13,214 bases of DNA from positions 1 to 13,214 of the forward strand of contig URVX01000015.1 in assembly GCA_900551395.1 (NCBI GenBank), in the 5' to 3' direction. Origin of the DNA: an uncultured Subdoligranulum sp. GTDB taxonomy: Bacteria; Bacillota; Clostridia; Christensenellales; CAG-314. The first letter of the stretch is position 1, and the number at the start of each line of letters is the position of its first letter. The translations under genes were made by a program, and so were the position numbers. The notes under the pieces are model-generated. The model was given only the letters and a program-made list of their open reading frames with translations, ran no database searches and was not told where the DNA came from. Positions 6,854-13,214 of this stretch are shown piece after piece.

Positions 6854-7344
6854 AAAGGTCTTTCGGAAAACGCGCGCACGCGGAAAAAATTGTTGCCCTA
6901 AGCCCAATCGTTGCCTGACTGGCGGCGAGGGATTTTGTAAATAAAATTTCGCGCGGGTTACGCTGTCAAGCTTGCGGCATGACTGCGCGTTAAGCCGGGA
7001 CAAGCAGCGCCTGAATTCGAATGAGTTGCCGTATGCGACGAATATTTTTAAGTTTTTTGGATTGACGATTGCTTTTCTTGCGTGCCGGGAGCTCTTAGTC
7101 TTGTCGGGGACAACGCTAGTGTGCCGCGCGTGCCGCCGTAAATATAATTCAAAGCTTAAGATTTTTTGTCTTAAGGAGTAAACGACAGACAGAGAAAAAC
7201 AGAAGAACCGGACGGCGGCGATTGTGCGCAGCCGCATTTGTGCAGCTATACTTAAATGAAAATAATGTCGAAATTTTGCGATTAACCGTCGATTTTTGTC
7301 CGACGGTATTTTGTTGCTTTGTTGTTTGAAATATGATGAATGGC
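6854..7344. other. Intergenic region between obg and the CRISPR-Cas locus
   Basis: I see no gene in these 491 bases. Open frames on either strand lack a ribosome binding site and recognisable protein sequence. A hairpin (CTTAAGA 7155-7161, TCTTAAG 7169-7175, T-rich loop) has no T-run after it. The hairpin at 7285-7307 is the best candidate terminator for the nth-obg operon. Confidence 0.5.
7285..7311 (+). terminator. Weak candidate terminator for nth-obg
   Basis: ACCGTCG (7285-7291) pairs perfectly with CGACGGT (7301-7307) over a 9 nt loop and is followed by ATTTTG. The T-run is short, so termination may be partial. It lies 430 bp after obg and just before the cas9 promoter, so it could insulate the CRISPR locus. 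Confidence 0.4.
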
Positions 7345-7372
7345 TTGACTTATTTGTTGAAAAATGTATAAT
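7345..7372 (+). promoter_or_regulatory. Candidate cas operon promoter upstream of the tracrRNA gene
   Basis: TTGACT (7345-7350), a 16 nt spacer and a perfect TATAAT (7367-7372) predict a start near 7379. It is the only good plus-strand promoter before cas9. The resulting leader of about 200 nt crosses the whole tracrRNA gene in antisense, with no plus-strand terminator in between. Confidence 0.65.
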
Positions 7373-7412
7373 AGTTCTGATATGCGTATGTTTATTAAAG
7401 AGGATTTTGGAA

Positions 7413-7441
7413 ATAAAAAAACTCTTCCTTACGAAAGAGTT
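7413..7441 (-). terminator. tracrRNA intrinsic terminator
   Basis: On the minus strand AACTCTT (7441-7435) pairs with AAGAGTT (7426-7420), followed by a run of seven T (7421-7415), of which the first two lie in the stem. It ends the tracrRNA. Read on the plus strand the hairpin has no T-run, so it should not stop cas9 transcription. Confidence 0.85.
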
Positions 7442-7490
7442 CGAGCGCACCTCGTGCGCGACCGTAAAAACGGCGACTTGGAAAAACTTT

Positions 7491-7527
7491 ATTTGAACTA
7501 ATGGTGCAATTCTAAAGGGCAGTCAAC
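7491..7527 (-). repeat. Anti-repeat (degenerate CRISPR repeat) inside tracrRNA
   Basis: Read on the plus strand, this 37 bp segment has the shape of a II-A repeat: it starts ATTTGAACTA, continues ATGGTGCAATTCTAAAGGG, and ends CAGTCAAC. Its length fits a 36 bp repeat plus the usual internal bulge. No second copy occurs in the window, so the array lies outside it, most likely beyond csn2. Confidence 0.7.
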
Positions 7528-7543
7528 CTTTCAGAACACCGTT

Positions 7544-7572
7544 ATTATATACCGAAAGATAAGGAGTGTCAA
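7544..7572 (-). promoter_or_regulatory. Perfect consensus promoter of tracrRNA
   Basis: On the minus strand TTGACA (7572-7567), a 17 nt spacer and TATAAT (7549-7544) match the sigma-A consensus at all twelve positions. The predicted start is near 7537. The -35 hexamer lies between the cas9 Shine-Dalgarno and its ATG. Confidence 0.85.
7561..7566 (+). promoter_or_regulatory. cas9 ribosome binding site
   Basis: AAGGAG lies 12 nt before the cas9 ATG at 7579, a long but usable spacing. It abuts the divergent tracrRNA -35 box at 7567-7572. Confidence 0.6.
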
Positions 7573-7578
7573 GCATTT

Positions 7579-8745
7579 ATGAGCAAAAATTATTACATTG
7601 GTCTGGATATGGGTACGGAGTCGGTAGGCTGGGCGGTTACCGACCGCTATTACAATCTTGTAAAGCAGCGCGGAAACGATTTCTGGGGAGTATATCTTTT
7701 CGACGAGGCTCATACCGCAGAGGAAAGGAGAGCTTTCCGCGCGGGAAGAAGACGTATTGCAAGGACAAGGCATCGTCTTATGCTTTTGCAGGAGCTGTTC
7801 GACCGTGAAATAAGCGCGAAGGATTTCGGGTTTTTCCGCAGACTGGAAAACAGCAGATATCTTTCGGAGGACAAGGCGGAGGAAGCGCGCGGCAAATATC
7901 TTTTGTTCAACGACGAAGATTTCAACGACAAAGATTTTTATAAGAAATATCCGACCGTTTTTCATTTGCGCAGCAGTCTGATTTCCGAAGAAATCAAGGA
8001 TGTGCGCCTGCTTTATCTTGCGATACATCACATAATCAAAAACAGAGGTCATTTCTTGTTCGAGGGGCAGAATTTTGAAGTCGGTGACACTCAAAGAGCG
8101 ACGGAGGAATTCCGTAATATAAATCTGTTTTTGGGGGAATACGGAAAAGCTACGTTTCCGGAAGAAAATTGGGACGAGATTTTCGGATTTCTGTGCGACA
8201 ACGACATGGCAAGGTCAGGAAGAAAAGAAAAAATCCTTGCATTGACGCGCAGCCCAAAGGACAAAATTTTAGCCAATGCCGTGTCTGCAATGGTCGGCTT
8301 GGAATTTTCTCTTAAAAAGCTGTTTGACGCGGGAGAAGACGATTTCGCGGGCGCGGACAAGCTGAGCTTTGAGGACGCAGGCTTTGACGAGAAGTTTGCA
8401 AACATAAGGGACGCGCTGGGCGATGACAGAGCCGCATTTGTAGAATCGTTGAAGAAAATTCATTCGCTTGCAAAACTGAACAACATACTCAACGGAAAAA
8501 AGTTTATTTCACAGGCGAAAACGGAGACTTACGAGGCTCACCGTTCAGATCTTGCGGCTCTGAAAAAATATGTCCGCGAAAATTGTCCCGAGAAGTATAA
8601 CCTTGTTTTCCGCAGGCAGAAAACCAAAGACAAAAAAGCCGAATACGGAGGACGGGCAGGAGCAAAGCGAAAAAAAGAAAGCAGTTTGCAACTATGCCGC
8701 ATACATAGGCATGGACAAGGGCAAGGGCTTTGCCAAATGCAATAA
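7579..8745 (+). CDS. cas9: Cas9, N-terminal part (RuvC-I, bridge helix, start of REC lobe), ended by frameshift
   Basis: This is the first piece of the type II-A effector nuclease, which cuts both strands of invading DNA guided by crRNA and tracrRNA. RuvC-I is YYIGLDMGTESVGWAVTD with the catalytic D10. The Arg-rich bridge helix spans about 46-80 (EERRAFRAGRRRIARTRHR). The REC lobe opens with HHIIKNRGHFLFEG (about residues 150-163) and continues to CPEKYNLVFRR (about 340-350). After about residue 353 the translation stops resembling Cas9, while the Cas9 sequence continues in the next forward frame. The in-frame stop is at 8743-8745, giving 388 residues of which about 35 are out of frame. Joined at the frameshift, the full protein would be about 1351 residues, close to S. 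pyogenes Cas9 (1368). Confidence 0.93.
   Translation: MSKNYYIGLDMGTESVGWAVTDRYYNLVKQRGNDFWGVYLFDEAHTAEERRAFRAGRRRIARTRHRLMLLQELFDREISAKDFGFFRRLENSRYLSEDKAEEARGKYLLFNDEDFNDKDFYKKYPTVFHLRSSLISEEIKDVRLLYLAIHHIIKNRGHFLFEGQNFEVGDTQRATEEFRNINLFLGEYGKATFPEENWDEIFGFLCDNDMARSGRKEKILALTRSPKDKILANAVSAMVGLEFSLKKLFDAGEDDFAGADKLSFEDAGFDEKFANIRDALGDDRAAFVESLKKIHSLAKLNNILNGKKFISQAKTETYEAHRSDLAALKKYVRENCPEKYNLVFRRQKTKDKKAEYGGRAGAKRKKESSLQLCRIHRHGQGQGLCQMQ
8632..8676 (+). other. cas9: Frameshift site in cas9 (A6 and A7 tracts)
   Basis: Cas9-like sequence ends in one frame before this stretch and resumes in the +1 frame after it, so the sequence carries one base too many or two too few. Homopolymers A6 (8632-8637) and A7 (8670-8676) are the likely sites. 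Between them the downstream frame (PNTEDGQEQSEKKK) uses ordinary codons, while the upstream frame uses CGG and CGA arginine, so I favour the A6 tract. The region is a poorly conserved lysine-rich loop of the REC lobe. Confidence 0.85.
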
Positions 8746-11635
8746 AAGGGATTTTTACGATTTTCTCAAAAAAGAAGTCAAAGTAAAGGACGAAAAAATC
8801 CTTGCCAAAATTGAGGCGGGCACATTCCTCCCCAAGTCTGTTTCGTCTGAAAACTGCGAAATACCGTATCAGGTGCACCTTGAGGAGCTTAAAGCCATAC
8901 TTAAAAACGCGGAAAATTTCTTCCCGTTCCTCAAGCAAAAGGACGAATCCTGCGGTCTTAACGTGAGCGAAAAAATAGTTTCTTTGATGAAATTCCGCGT
9001 GCCTTATTATGTGGGACCCTTCACCGACAAGGAAACCAGATTCAGCTGGATGATAAAAAAAGAGGGCTTTGAAAAGGAGAAAATAACTCCCTGGAATTTC
9101 GATTCGGTGGTAGACAAGGACAAAAGCGAGGAAAGGTTTATTCAGCGCATGACGAACTTCTGCTCATACCTCACGGGAGAAAAGGTGCTGCCGGCGGCGT
9201 CCTTTCTGTACAGCGAATTTGTCTTTCTCAACGAGCTGAACAATCTGAAGGTCAACGGAGAAAAAAATCCGCGCGCCAAAGAAATCCTTTACGAATTGGC
9301 GAAAAGAGAGAAAAAGCTCACATTAAAAAAATGCCGCGACGAGCTTGTCAAGCAAGGTCTTTTGCCTAAAGACAGCAAAGCGCAGGAGGTTTTTTCGGGC
9401 ACCGACGGGGATTTCAAAAGCTCCTTGTCCTCTTACATAGATTTTAAAAGGATAATCGGAGACAAGGCGGACGAATATCCCGACATGTGCGAACAGATTA
9501 TTCTTTGGATAACGATAATTTCCGACAAGAAAAGACTTGAAAAGCTTATCAGAGAGAAGTATTCCGAATTTCTCGGAGAGGATGAAATCAAGCAGATAAA
9601 GTCTCTCAATTATACAAAATGGGGACGGCTGTCGGCAAAGCTGCTGAGCGGGATATACGAAACCGACAGCGACGGTGAAGTGGGTGACAAGTCGATAATC
9701 GAAAGACTGCGCGAGGGAACAGACAACTTTATGCAGCTGCTTTCCGACGGATATGGTTACAAAAGGTCGATTGATTTGGCAAACGATGACAGCTCTGTGG
9801 ACGATAGGGTAACCTACCGAGCGGTAGACGAGCTTTATTGCTCGCCCGCAGTCAAGCGCTCTATCTGGAGCGCGGTAAAAATCGTCAGAGAAATAATCAA
9901 GGTGCAGGGAAAAGCGCCCGCAAAGGTTTTTGTCGAAATGACGCGCGAGGTTAAGGACGGCTCCAAAAAAGGAGCTCGCACCGTGTCGCGCAAACAGGAG
10001 CTGCTTAAGCTTTACAAAGAAAATTGCAAAAAAGAAAAGGAGCTTATCAAACAATTGGAAAGCGCCGACGACATCAAATTCAACAGCGACAAAATGTTTT
10101 TCTATTTTACCCAGATGGGCAGGGACATTTATACGGGAGAAAAGATTGGTTTCGACGACGTTTTCAACACCAGGCTGTACGACATCGACCATATTTATCC
10201 GCGTTCAAAAATCAAGGACGACAGCTTGAACAACCGTGTGCTCGTAAGCAAAAAGGTAAACCAATCGGAAAAGAGAGACGTTTATCCGTTGCCCGGCGAA
10301 ATGCGGTCGAAAATGGTTGATTTCTGGCTTGAGCTCAAGGAAAAGAAGCTTATCAGCGAAGAAAAATATTACAGATTGATGCGAAGCGCGCCGTTGACCG
10401 TGTCCGAATGCGAAGGCTTCGTCAATGCTCAGCTTGTCGCCACAAGCCAGAGCACGAAAGCCGCGGCTCAGCTTTTGAGGCGTATGCTGCCGGGCACTGA
10501 AGTCGTGTATTCCAAGGCGGGCAACGTCAACGAGTTTAAGGACAGATTGAAATTCGTGAAGGTGAGAGAGTTAAACGACCTGCACCACGCTAAGGACGCC
10601 TATTTCAACATTGTGGTCGGAAACGTGTTCAACACCAAATTCAATCACGACGCCGCGGTTTTTTTCAAGGACAACGGGGTAGGGAATTACGATTTTGAAA
10701 GGATTTACGATTTCGACGTCAAGGACGCCTGGAAAAGAGGTGACGAAAACAGAATCCGTTCAGTTGCGGAGAAAAACACCTGTCGGGTCGTGAGATTTTC
10801 CAAAGAGGAAAAAGGACAGCTTTTTGACGCTACGGTTTATCCCGCAGGAAAAAACGCCAAGCTTATCCCCGTCAAGGGTAAAGGTCCTTTGACGGATACC
10901 GGAAAATACGGCGGCTACGACAGTGCGAAAACGGCATATTTTATGCTGGTGAAAAGCAAGGACAAAAAGGGGAAAGCGTTGCTTTCTATCGAATGCGTGA
11001 CTGTGCTTGCAAATAAAAAATTCCGCACTTTGGAAGACAAACTCAAATATTGCGAGACCGAGCTTAACCTGAAAGAGCCTGAAATTCTCATAGGAAAAAT
11101 AAAGTTAAACACATTGTTCAGAATAAACGGCTCTTACGCCTGGCTTAGTGGCAGGACAGGTGCTCAGTTAATATTTTGCAATGCCAACCAGCTCTTGCTG
11201 GACAACGGGAGCGTAAAGTATCTGAAAAAGATAACCAATTATTTCAAGGACGTTAAAAAGTACAGGAACAAGGATTTGCCTGTCAAGGAAGAAATAAACG
11301 CTAGTGAAAATCTTGCCTTGTACGACTTGCTGACAGAAAAGCTCGGAAGCAAAACATATGCGGGGCTGCCATGCGGAGGGCAGGCGAGCAAGCTGAAGCT
11401 TGGCAGAGACAAATTTGAAGAGCTTTCGCTTGAAAAACAATGCTTTGTGCTTATGGAGGTTTTAAAATTCATGAAGTGCAACAGCATGTTAAGCGACATA
11501 AAGCTCGTAGGAGGTGCCGGGAAAGCAGGCGCGAATTTCATAAATAAATTTGTCCAGAAAAATGACGTTAAAATTATTTTCTGTTCGCCGACGGGATATT
11601 TCCGAAGCGTTGTGGACTTAAAGAGCTTTTTATGA
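8639..11635 (+). CDS. cas9: Cas9, C-terminal part (rest of REC, RuvC-II, HNH, RuvC-III, PAM-interacting domain)
   Basis: This is the downstream piece of the frameshifted cas9, 998 residues as counted from the shift. The nearest in-frame ATGs at 8570 and 8711 have no good ribosome binding site. Numbering is for the rejoined protein. The REC motif IPYQVHLEELKAIL and RVPYYVGPFT...WMIKKE...ITPWNFD are standard for II-A. RuvC-II FVEMTREV carries E786, and HNH YDIDHIYPRSKIKDDSLNN carries D870, H871 and N894. RuvC-III HHAKDAYFNIVVG carries H1003 and D1006, matching E762, D839/H840/N863 and H983/D986 of S. pyogenes. The C-terminus ends SPTGYFRSVVDLKSFL. No further stops interrupt it. The stop overlaps the cas1 start by ATGA. 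Confidence 0.95.
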   Translation, partial: PNTEDGQEQSEKKKAVCNYAAYIGMDKGKGFAKCNKRDFYDFLKKEVKVKDEKILAKIEAGTFLPKSVSSENCEIPYQVHLEELKAILKNAENFFPFLKQKDESCGLNVSEKIVSLMKFRVPYYVGPFTDKETRFSWMIKKEGFEKEKITPWNFDSVVDKDKSEERFIQRMTNFCSYLTGEKVLPAASFLYSEFVFLNELNNLKVNGEKNPRAKEILYELAKREKKLTLKKCRDELVKQGLLPKDSKAQEVFSGTDGDFKSSLSSYIDFKRIIGDKADEYPDMCEQIILWITIISDKKRLEKLIREKYSEFLGEDEIKQIKSLNYTKWGRLSAKLLSGIYETDSDGEVGDKSIIERLREGTDNFMQLLSDGYGYKRSIDLANDDSSVDDRVTYRAVDELYCSPAVKRSIWSAVKIVREIIKVQGKAPAKVFVEMTREVKDGSKKGARTVSRKQELLKLYKENCKKEKELIKQLESADDIKFNSDKMFFYFTQMGRDIYTGEKIGFDDVFNTRLYDIDHIYPRSKIKDDSLNNRVLVSKKVNQSEKRDVYPLPGEMRSKMVDFWLELKEKKLISEEKYYRLMRSAPLTVSECEGFVNAQLVATSQSTKAAAQLLRRMLPGTEVVYSKAGNVNEFKDRLKFVKVRELNDLHHAKDAYFNIVVGNVFNTKFNHDAAVFFKDNGVGNYDFERIYDFDVKDAWKRGDENRIRSVAEKNTCRVVRFSKEEKGQLFDATVYPAGKNAKLIPVKGKGPLTDTGKYGGYDSAKTAYFMLVKSKDKKGKALLSIECVTVLANKKFRTLEDKLKYCETELNLKEPEILIGKIKLNTLFRINGSYAWLSGRTGAQLIFCNANQLLLDNGSVKYLKKITNYFKDVKKYRNKDLPVKEEINASENLALYDLLTEKLGSKTYAGLPCGGQASKLKLGRDKFEELSLEKQCFVLMEVLKFMKCNSMLSDIKLVGGAGKAGANFINKFVQKNDVKIIFCSPTGYFRSVVDLKSFL

Positions 11636-12498
11636 GCTGGAGAGTTGTTGTCGTAAGAGGACGCTGCAAGCTGGAATACAAATTGGGCTATCTCGTCTGC
11701 CGCGGCGAAGAGGTCAAAAAAGTGTTTCTGAATGAAATTTCCTCGCTTGTCGTAGAGTCCACCGCGGTGTCCATGACGGCGGCGCTGCTCAGTGAGCTTG
11801 TCAGAAACAAAGTGAACGTTTTGTTTTGCGACGAAAAGCACAATCCCGTTTCGCAGCTTATGCCGCTGTACGGCAGGCATGACTGCAGCGGGATTTTGCG
11901 CAGGCAGCTTAGCTGGAAAGAGGAAAACAAGCGCGCGGTATGGACGGAAATCGTGCGTATGAAAATAAGAAAGCAGCTGCAGTTTCTTTCCGAGTTGCAA
12001 TTTCCTCAGGCGGAGCTTTTGCGCGGGTATATCGATTGCATAGAAAACAACGACGTAACCAACAGGGAAGGGCATGCGGCAAAGGTTTATTTCGACGCGC
12101 TGTTCGGACTCAGCTTCAAAAGAGGAGACAAAACCTTTTTGAACGGCGCGTTGAACTACGGTTATACTATCCTGCTGTCCGCCTTCAACAGAGAAATTGT
12201 CGGCTGCGGTTTCAATACGCAGCTTGGCATAGCGCACAAAAGCGAATTCAATCAATTCAATCTGAGCTGCGACCTCGTCGAGCCGTTCAGAGTGATTGTT
12301 GACAGAGCCGTGTTCGGAAAGGATAACTGCGAGCTGTCGCCCGACTTCAAGCGTTATCTTTGCGACGTGCTTAACCGCGAAATAAAAATCGACGGAAAAT
12401 ATTACGTTGTCAGCGACGCGATAGGCATTTTCGTAAAGAGCGTTTTCAATGCGCTCGAGGAGGGAGATTTGACCAAGCTTAAGGAATATGAGTTTTAG
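11632..12498 (+). CDS. cas1: CRISPR-associated endonuclease Cas1 (type II)
   Basis: This 288-residue integrase subunit joins new spacers to the array in a Cas1-Cas2 complex. The metal-binding triad is visible: E146 in NREGHAAKVYFDALFG, H202 in LGIAHKSEFNQFNLS, and E217 in CDLVEPFR, with spacing like E149/H205/E220 of S. pyogenes Cas1. The start ATG overlaps the cas9 stop (ATGA), and the 3' end overlaps cas2 by 11 nt, so translation is coupled along the operon. Length and sequence are typical for type II-A, and no damage is seen. Confidence 0.97.
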   Translation: MSWRVVVVRGRCKLEYKLGYLVCRGEEVKKVFLNEISSLVVESTAVSMTAALLSELVRNKVNVLFCDEKHNPVSQLMPLYGRHDCSGILRRQLSWKEENKRAVWTEIVRMKIRKQLQFLSELQFPQAELLRGYIDCIENNDVTNREGHAAKVYFDALFGLSFKRGDKTFLNGALNYGYTILLSAFNREIVGCGFNTQLGIAHKSEFNQFNLSCDLVEPFRVIVDRAVFGKDNCELSPDFKRYLCDVLNREIKIDGKYYVVSDAIGIFVKSVFNALEEGDLTKLKEYEF

Positions 12499-12808
12499 AT
12501 TTATGCGTGTCGTAGTTTTTTTCGATTTGCCGACAGAAACTGCGGAGGAGCGTCGCGAGTACAGAAAATTTCGCACCGCGCTTTTGAAAAACGGTTTTTT
12601 CATGATGCAGGAATCCGTTTATTCAAAAATCGCGCTCAACAACACCGCTGCGGAAGTAATCAAGGAAACGGTCAGAAAATTCAGGGCAAAAAAGGGGATT
12701 ATTCAGATGCTTACCGTGACGGAGCGACAGTTTGAAAATATGGAGTTTGTGCTGGGGCAAAAGCAGACGGCGGTCGTCGACAGCCCGGACAGGTGGGTGT
12801 TGCTGTGA
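12488..12808 (+). CDS. cas2: CRISPR-associated protein Cas2
   Basis: This 106-residue ferredoxin-fold protein is the dimeric core of the Cas1-Cas2 integrase. MSFRFMRVVVFFDLPTETAEE and YRKFRTALLKNGFFMMQESVY line up well with type II-A Cas2, including D13 at the end of the first strand. The upstream ATG (12488) is kept rather than ATG 12503 because II-A Cas2 proteins share this MSxRxMR start. It overlaps both neighbours, by 11 nt with cas1 and 4 nt (GTGA) with csn2. Confidence 0.96.
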   Translation: MSFRFMRVVVFFDLPTETAEERREYRKFRTALLKNGFFMMQESVYSKIALNNTAAEVIKETVRKFRAKKGIIQMLTVTERQFENMEFVLGQKQTAVVDSPDRWVLL

Positions 12809-13214
12809 TTTTGTCGCATTACGATTTGGAAAAACCGATTGAGTTGAATTCGTCGGTCGTCAATGTTCTGGTTGTGGAGAACGAAACGAAATTTTTCGAT
12901 TTTTGCAAGGAATTTGCCGTGCAGTCAAAGGGCGGGGACGGAGGCTTTGCTTTGTTTGACGAAAACGAAAAGCTTTCCGTCGCCAGAGACGTTAAATTCG
13001 TTTATGATTTTTTTGACGTCAGTTTCGGCGACAGGCGCGCTCAGAACGGCTTGATTTGTTGTCTGGAGCAAATAGCCGAAAGCTCTCTTGCTGCCGAATA
13101 TGCGGATTTGACTGAGGCTGTTTTTTCTTTTTTAGAAAAATTGAACGGAGAAACGGATTTTTCTATTGAATTTAATTCGGACGGAAATTTGGCGTCCTTG
13201 CTGAAAGCGTACGG
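12805..13214 (+). CDS. csn2: Csn2, type II-A adaptation protein, truncated by the window edge
   Basis: The frame starts at GTG 12805, overlapping the cas2 stop as GTGA, and stays open for 136 codons to the edge. Csn2 is a tetrameric ring that binds double-stranded DNA ends and is needed for spacer acquisition in II-A systems. The start MILSHYDLEKPIEL, the strand VNVLVVENETKFFDFCKEF, then GGFALFDENEKLSVARDVKFVYDFFDV and the helical part (LICCLEQIAESSLAAEY) follow the family order. Position after cas2 and this pattern together make the call firm and set the subtype as II-A. The short or long variety cannot be judged without the C-terminus. Confidence 0.9.
   Translation, partial: MILSHYDLEKPIELNSSVVNVLVVENETKFFDFCKEFAVQSKGGDGGFALFDENEKLSVARDVKFVYDFFDVSFGDRRAQNGLICCLEQIAESSLAAEYADLTEAVFSFLEKLNGETDFSIEFNSDGNLASLLKAY

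Larger units (their letters stand above)
7413..7537 (-). ncRNA. tracrRNA, divergent from cas9
   Basis: The minus strand between a consensus promoter and an intrinsic terminator has the layout of a type II-A tracrRNA of about 125 nt. A 5' extension of about 10 nt is followed by an anti-repeat (7527-7491) ending in AGTTCAAATAAAG, the motif that in II-A tracrRNAs follows the repeat duplex. Next are a short stem CCGT-TTTT-ACGG (7473-7462), a GC-rich stem GCGCAC-GAG-GTGCGC (7459-7445), and the terminator hairpin. This matches the usual nexus-plus-hairpins scaffold bound by Cas9. The 5' end can also fold on itself (TTCTGAAAGG with CCTTTAGAA). The exact 5' end is inferred from promoter spacing. The position beside cas9 supports the call strongly. 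Confidence 0.85.

Noticed and set aside
6972..7181. A 69-codon plus-strand frame after obg
   Set aside because: It lacks a ribosome binding site and any family resemblance; the codons do not look like those of neighbouring genes.
5528..7450. A 640-codon open frame on the minus strand
   Set aside because: It lies antisense to obg and the end of nth, whose protein families are certain. Its translation is His/Arg/Phe-rich with no recognisable domain, as expected of a shadow frame.
7296..7496. A 66-codon plus-strand frame before cas9
   Set aside because: It runs across the promoter and through the tracrRNA gene in antisense; those elements explain the sequence better.
8630..8638. Programmed -1 ribosomal frameshifting at AAAAAAG in cas9
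   Set aside because: The needed shift is +1 (or -2), and the heptamer is not phased as A-AAA-AAG in the upstream frame, so a classical -1 slippery site would lead into the wrong frame.
11239..12603. A 454-codon minus-strand frame
   Set aside because: It is fully antisense to the end of cas9, cas1 and the start of cas2 and has no ribosome binding site or recognisable sequence.
12809..13214. A CRISPR array inside the window
   Set aside because: No tandem repeats occur; the only repeat-like sequence is the single anti-repeat at 7491-7527, and the bases after cas2 are csn2.

Overview
The window reads as a low-to-moderate GC chromosome segment of a Gram-positive, probably anaerobic bacterium (Bacillota, most likely a clostridial or related gut lineage). 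Evidence for this is a type II-A CRISPR-Cas operon with csn2, strong AGGAGG-type ribosome binding sites, TTGACA/TATAAT promoters, Obg with a C-terminal OCT domain, and a DUF3343 protein beside a cysteine-desulfurase-like enzyme, a pairing typical of anaerobic Firmicutes. The species cannot be named from the sequence.

Layout. Positions 1-764 hold two divergent uncharacterised genes, one running off the left edge and the other encoding a small membrane-anchored acidic protein. A strong hairpin terminator (916-954) separates this pair from a convergent two-gene membrane operon (2571 down to 1133): a four-helix membrane protein, then a membrane protein with a C-terminal LURP-one-related (tubby-like) domain. 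Positions 2572-3304 are AT-rich and have no convincing gene, only palindromes, a good terminator and some puzzling open frames. A class V aminotransferase/cysteine desulfurase (4447 down to 3305) is divergent from a DUF3343 putative sulfur/selenium carrier (4590-4841). Next come nth (endonuclease III, with its own consensus promoter and an apparently leaderless start) and obg, one base apart.

The right half is a type II-A CRISPR-Cas locus. A tracrRNA gene lies on the minus strand (about 7537 to 7413), with a perfect TTGACA-17-TATAAT promoter and an intrinsic terminator. It is divergent from cas9-cas1-cas2-csn2, which are translationally coupled by overlaps; csn2 runs off the right edge and the CRISPR array is not in the window. 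Cas9 would supply crRNA/tracrRNA-guided DNA cleavage, Cas1-Cas2 spacer integration, and Csn2 the DNA-end-binding adaptation factor. cas9 is split by one apparent frameshift in a lysine-rich stretch with A6 and A7 tracts (8632-8676). Both halves are otherwise well preserved, with all RuvC and HNH catalytic residues present, so the lesion is very recent, a phase-type switch, or a sequencing error.

The most interesting feature is the organisation upstream of cas9. The only good plus-strand promoter (7345-7372) lies beyond the tracrRNA gene, so the cas9 mRNA leader would be fully antisense to tracrRNA. The tracrRNA promoter itself sits between the cas9 Shine-Dalgarno and start codon. The anti-repeat also lets the sequence of the unseen CRISPR repeat be predicted.
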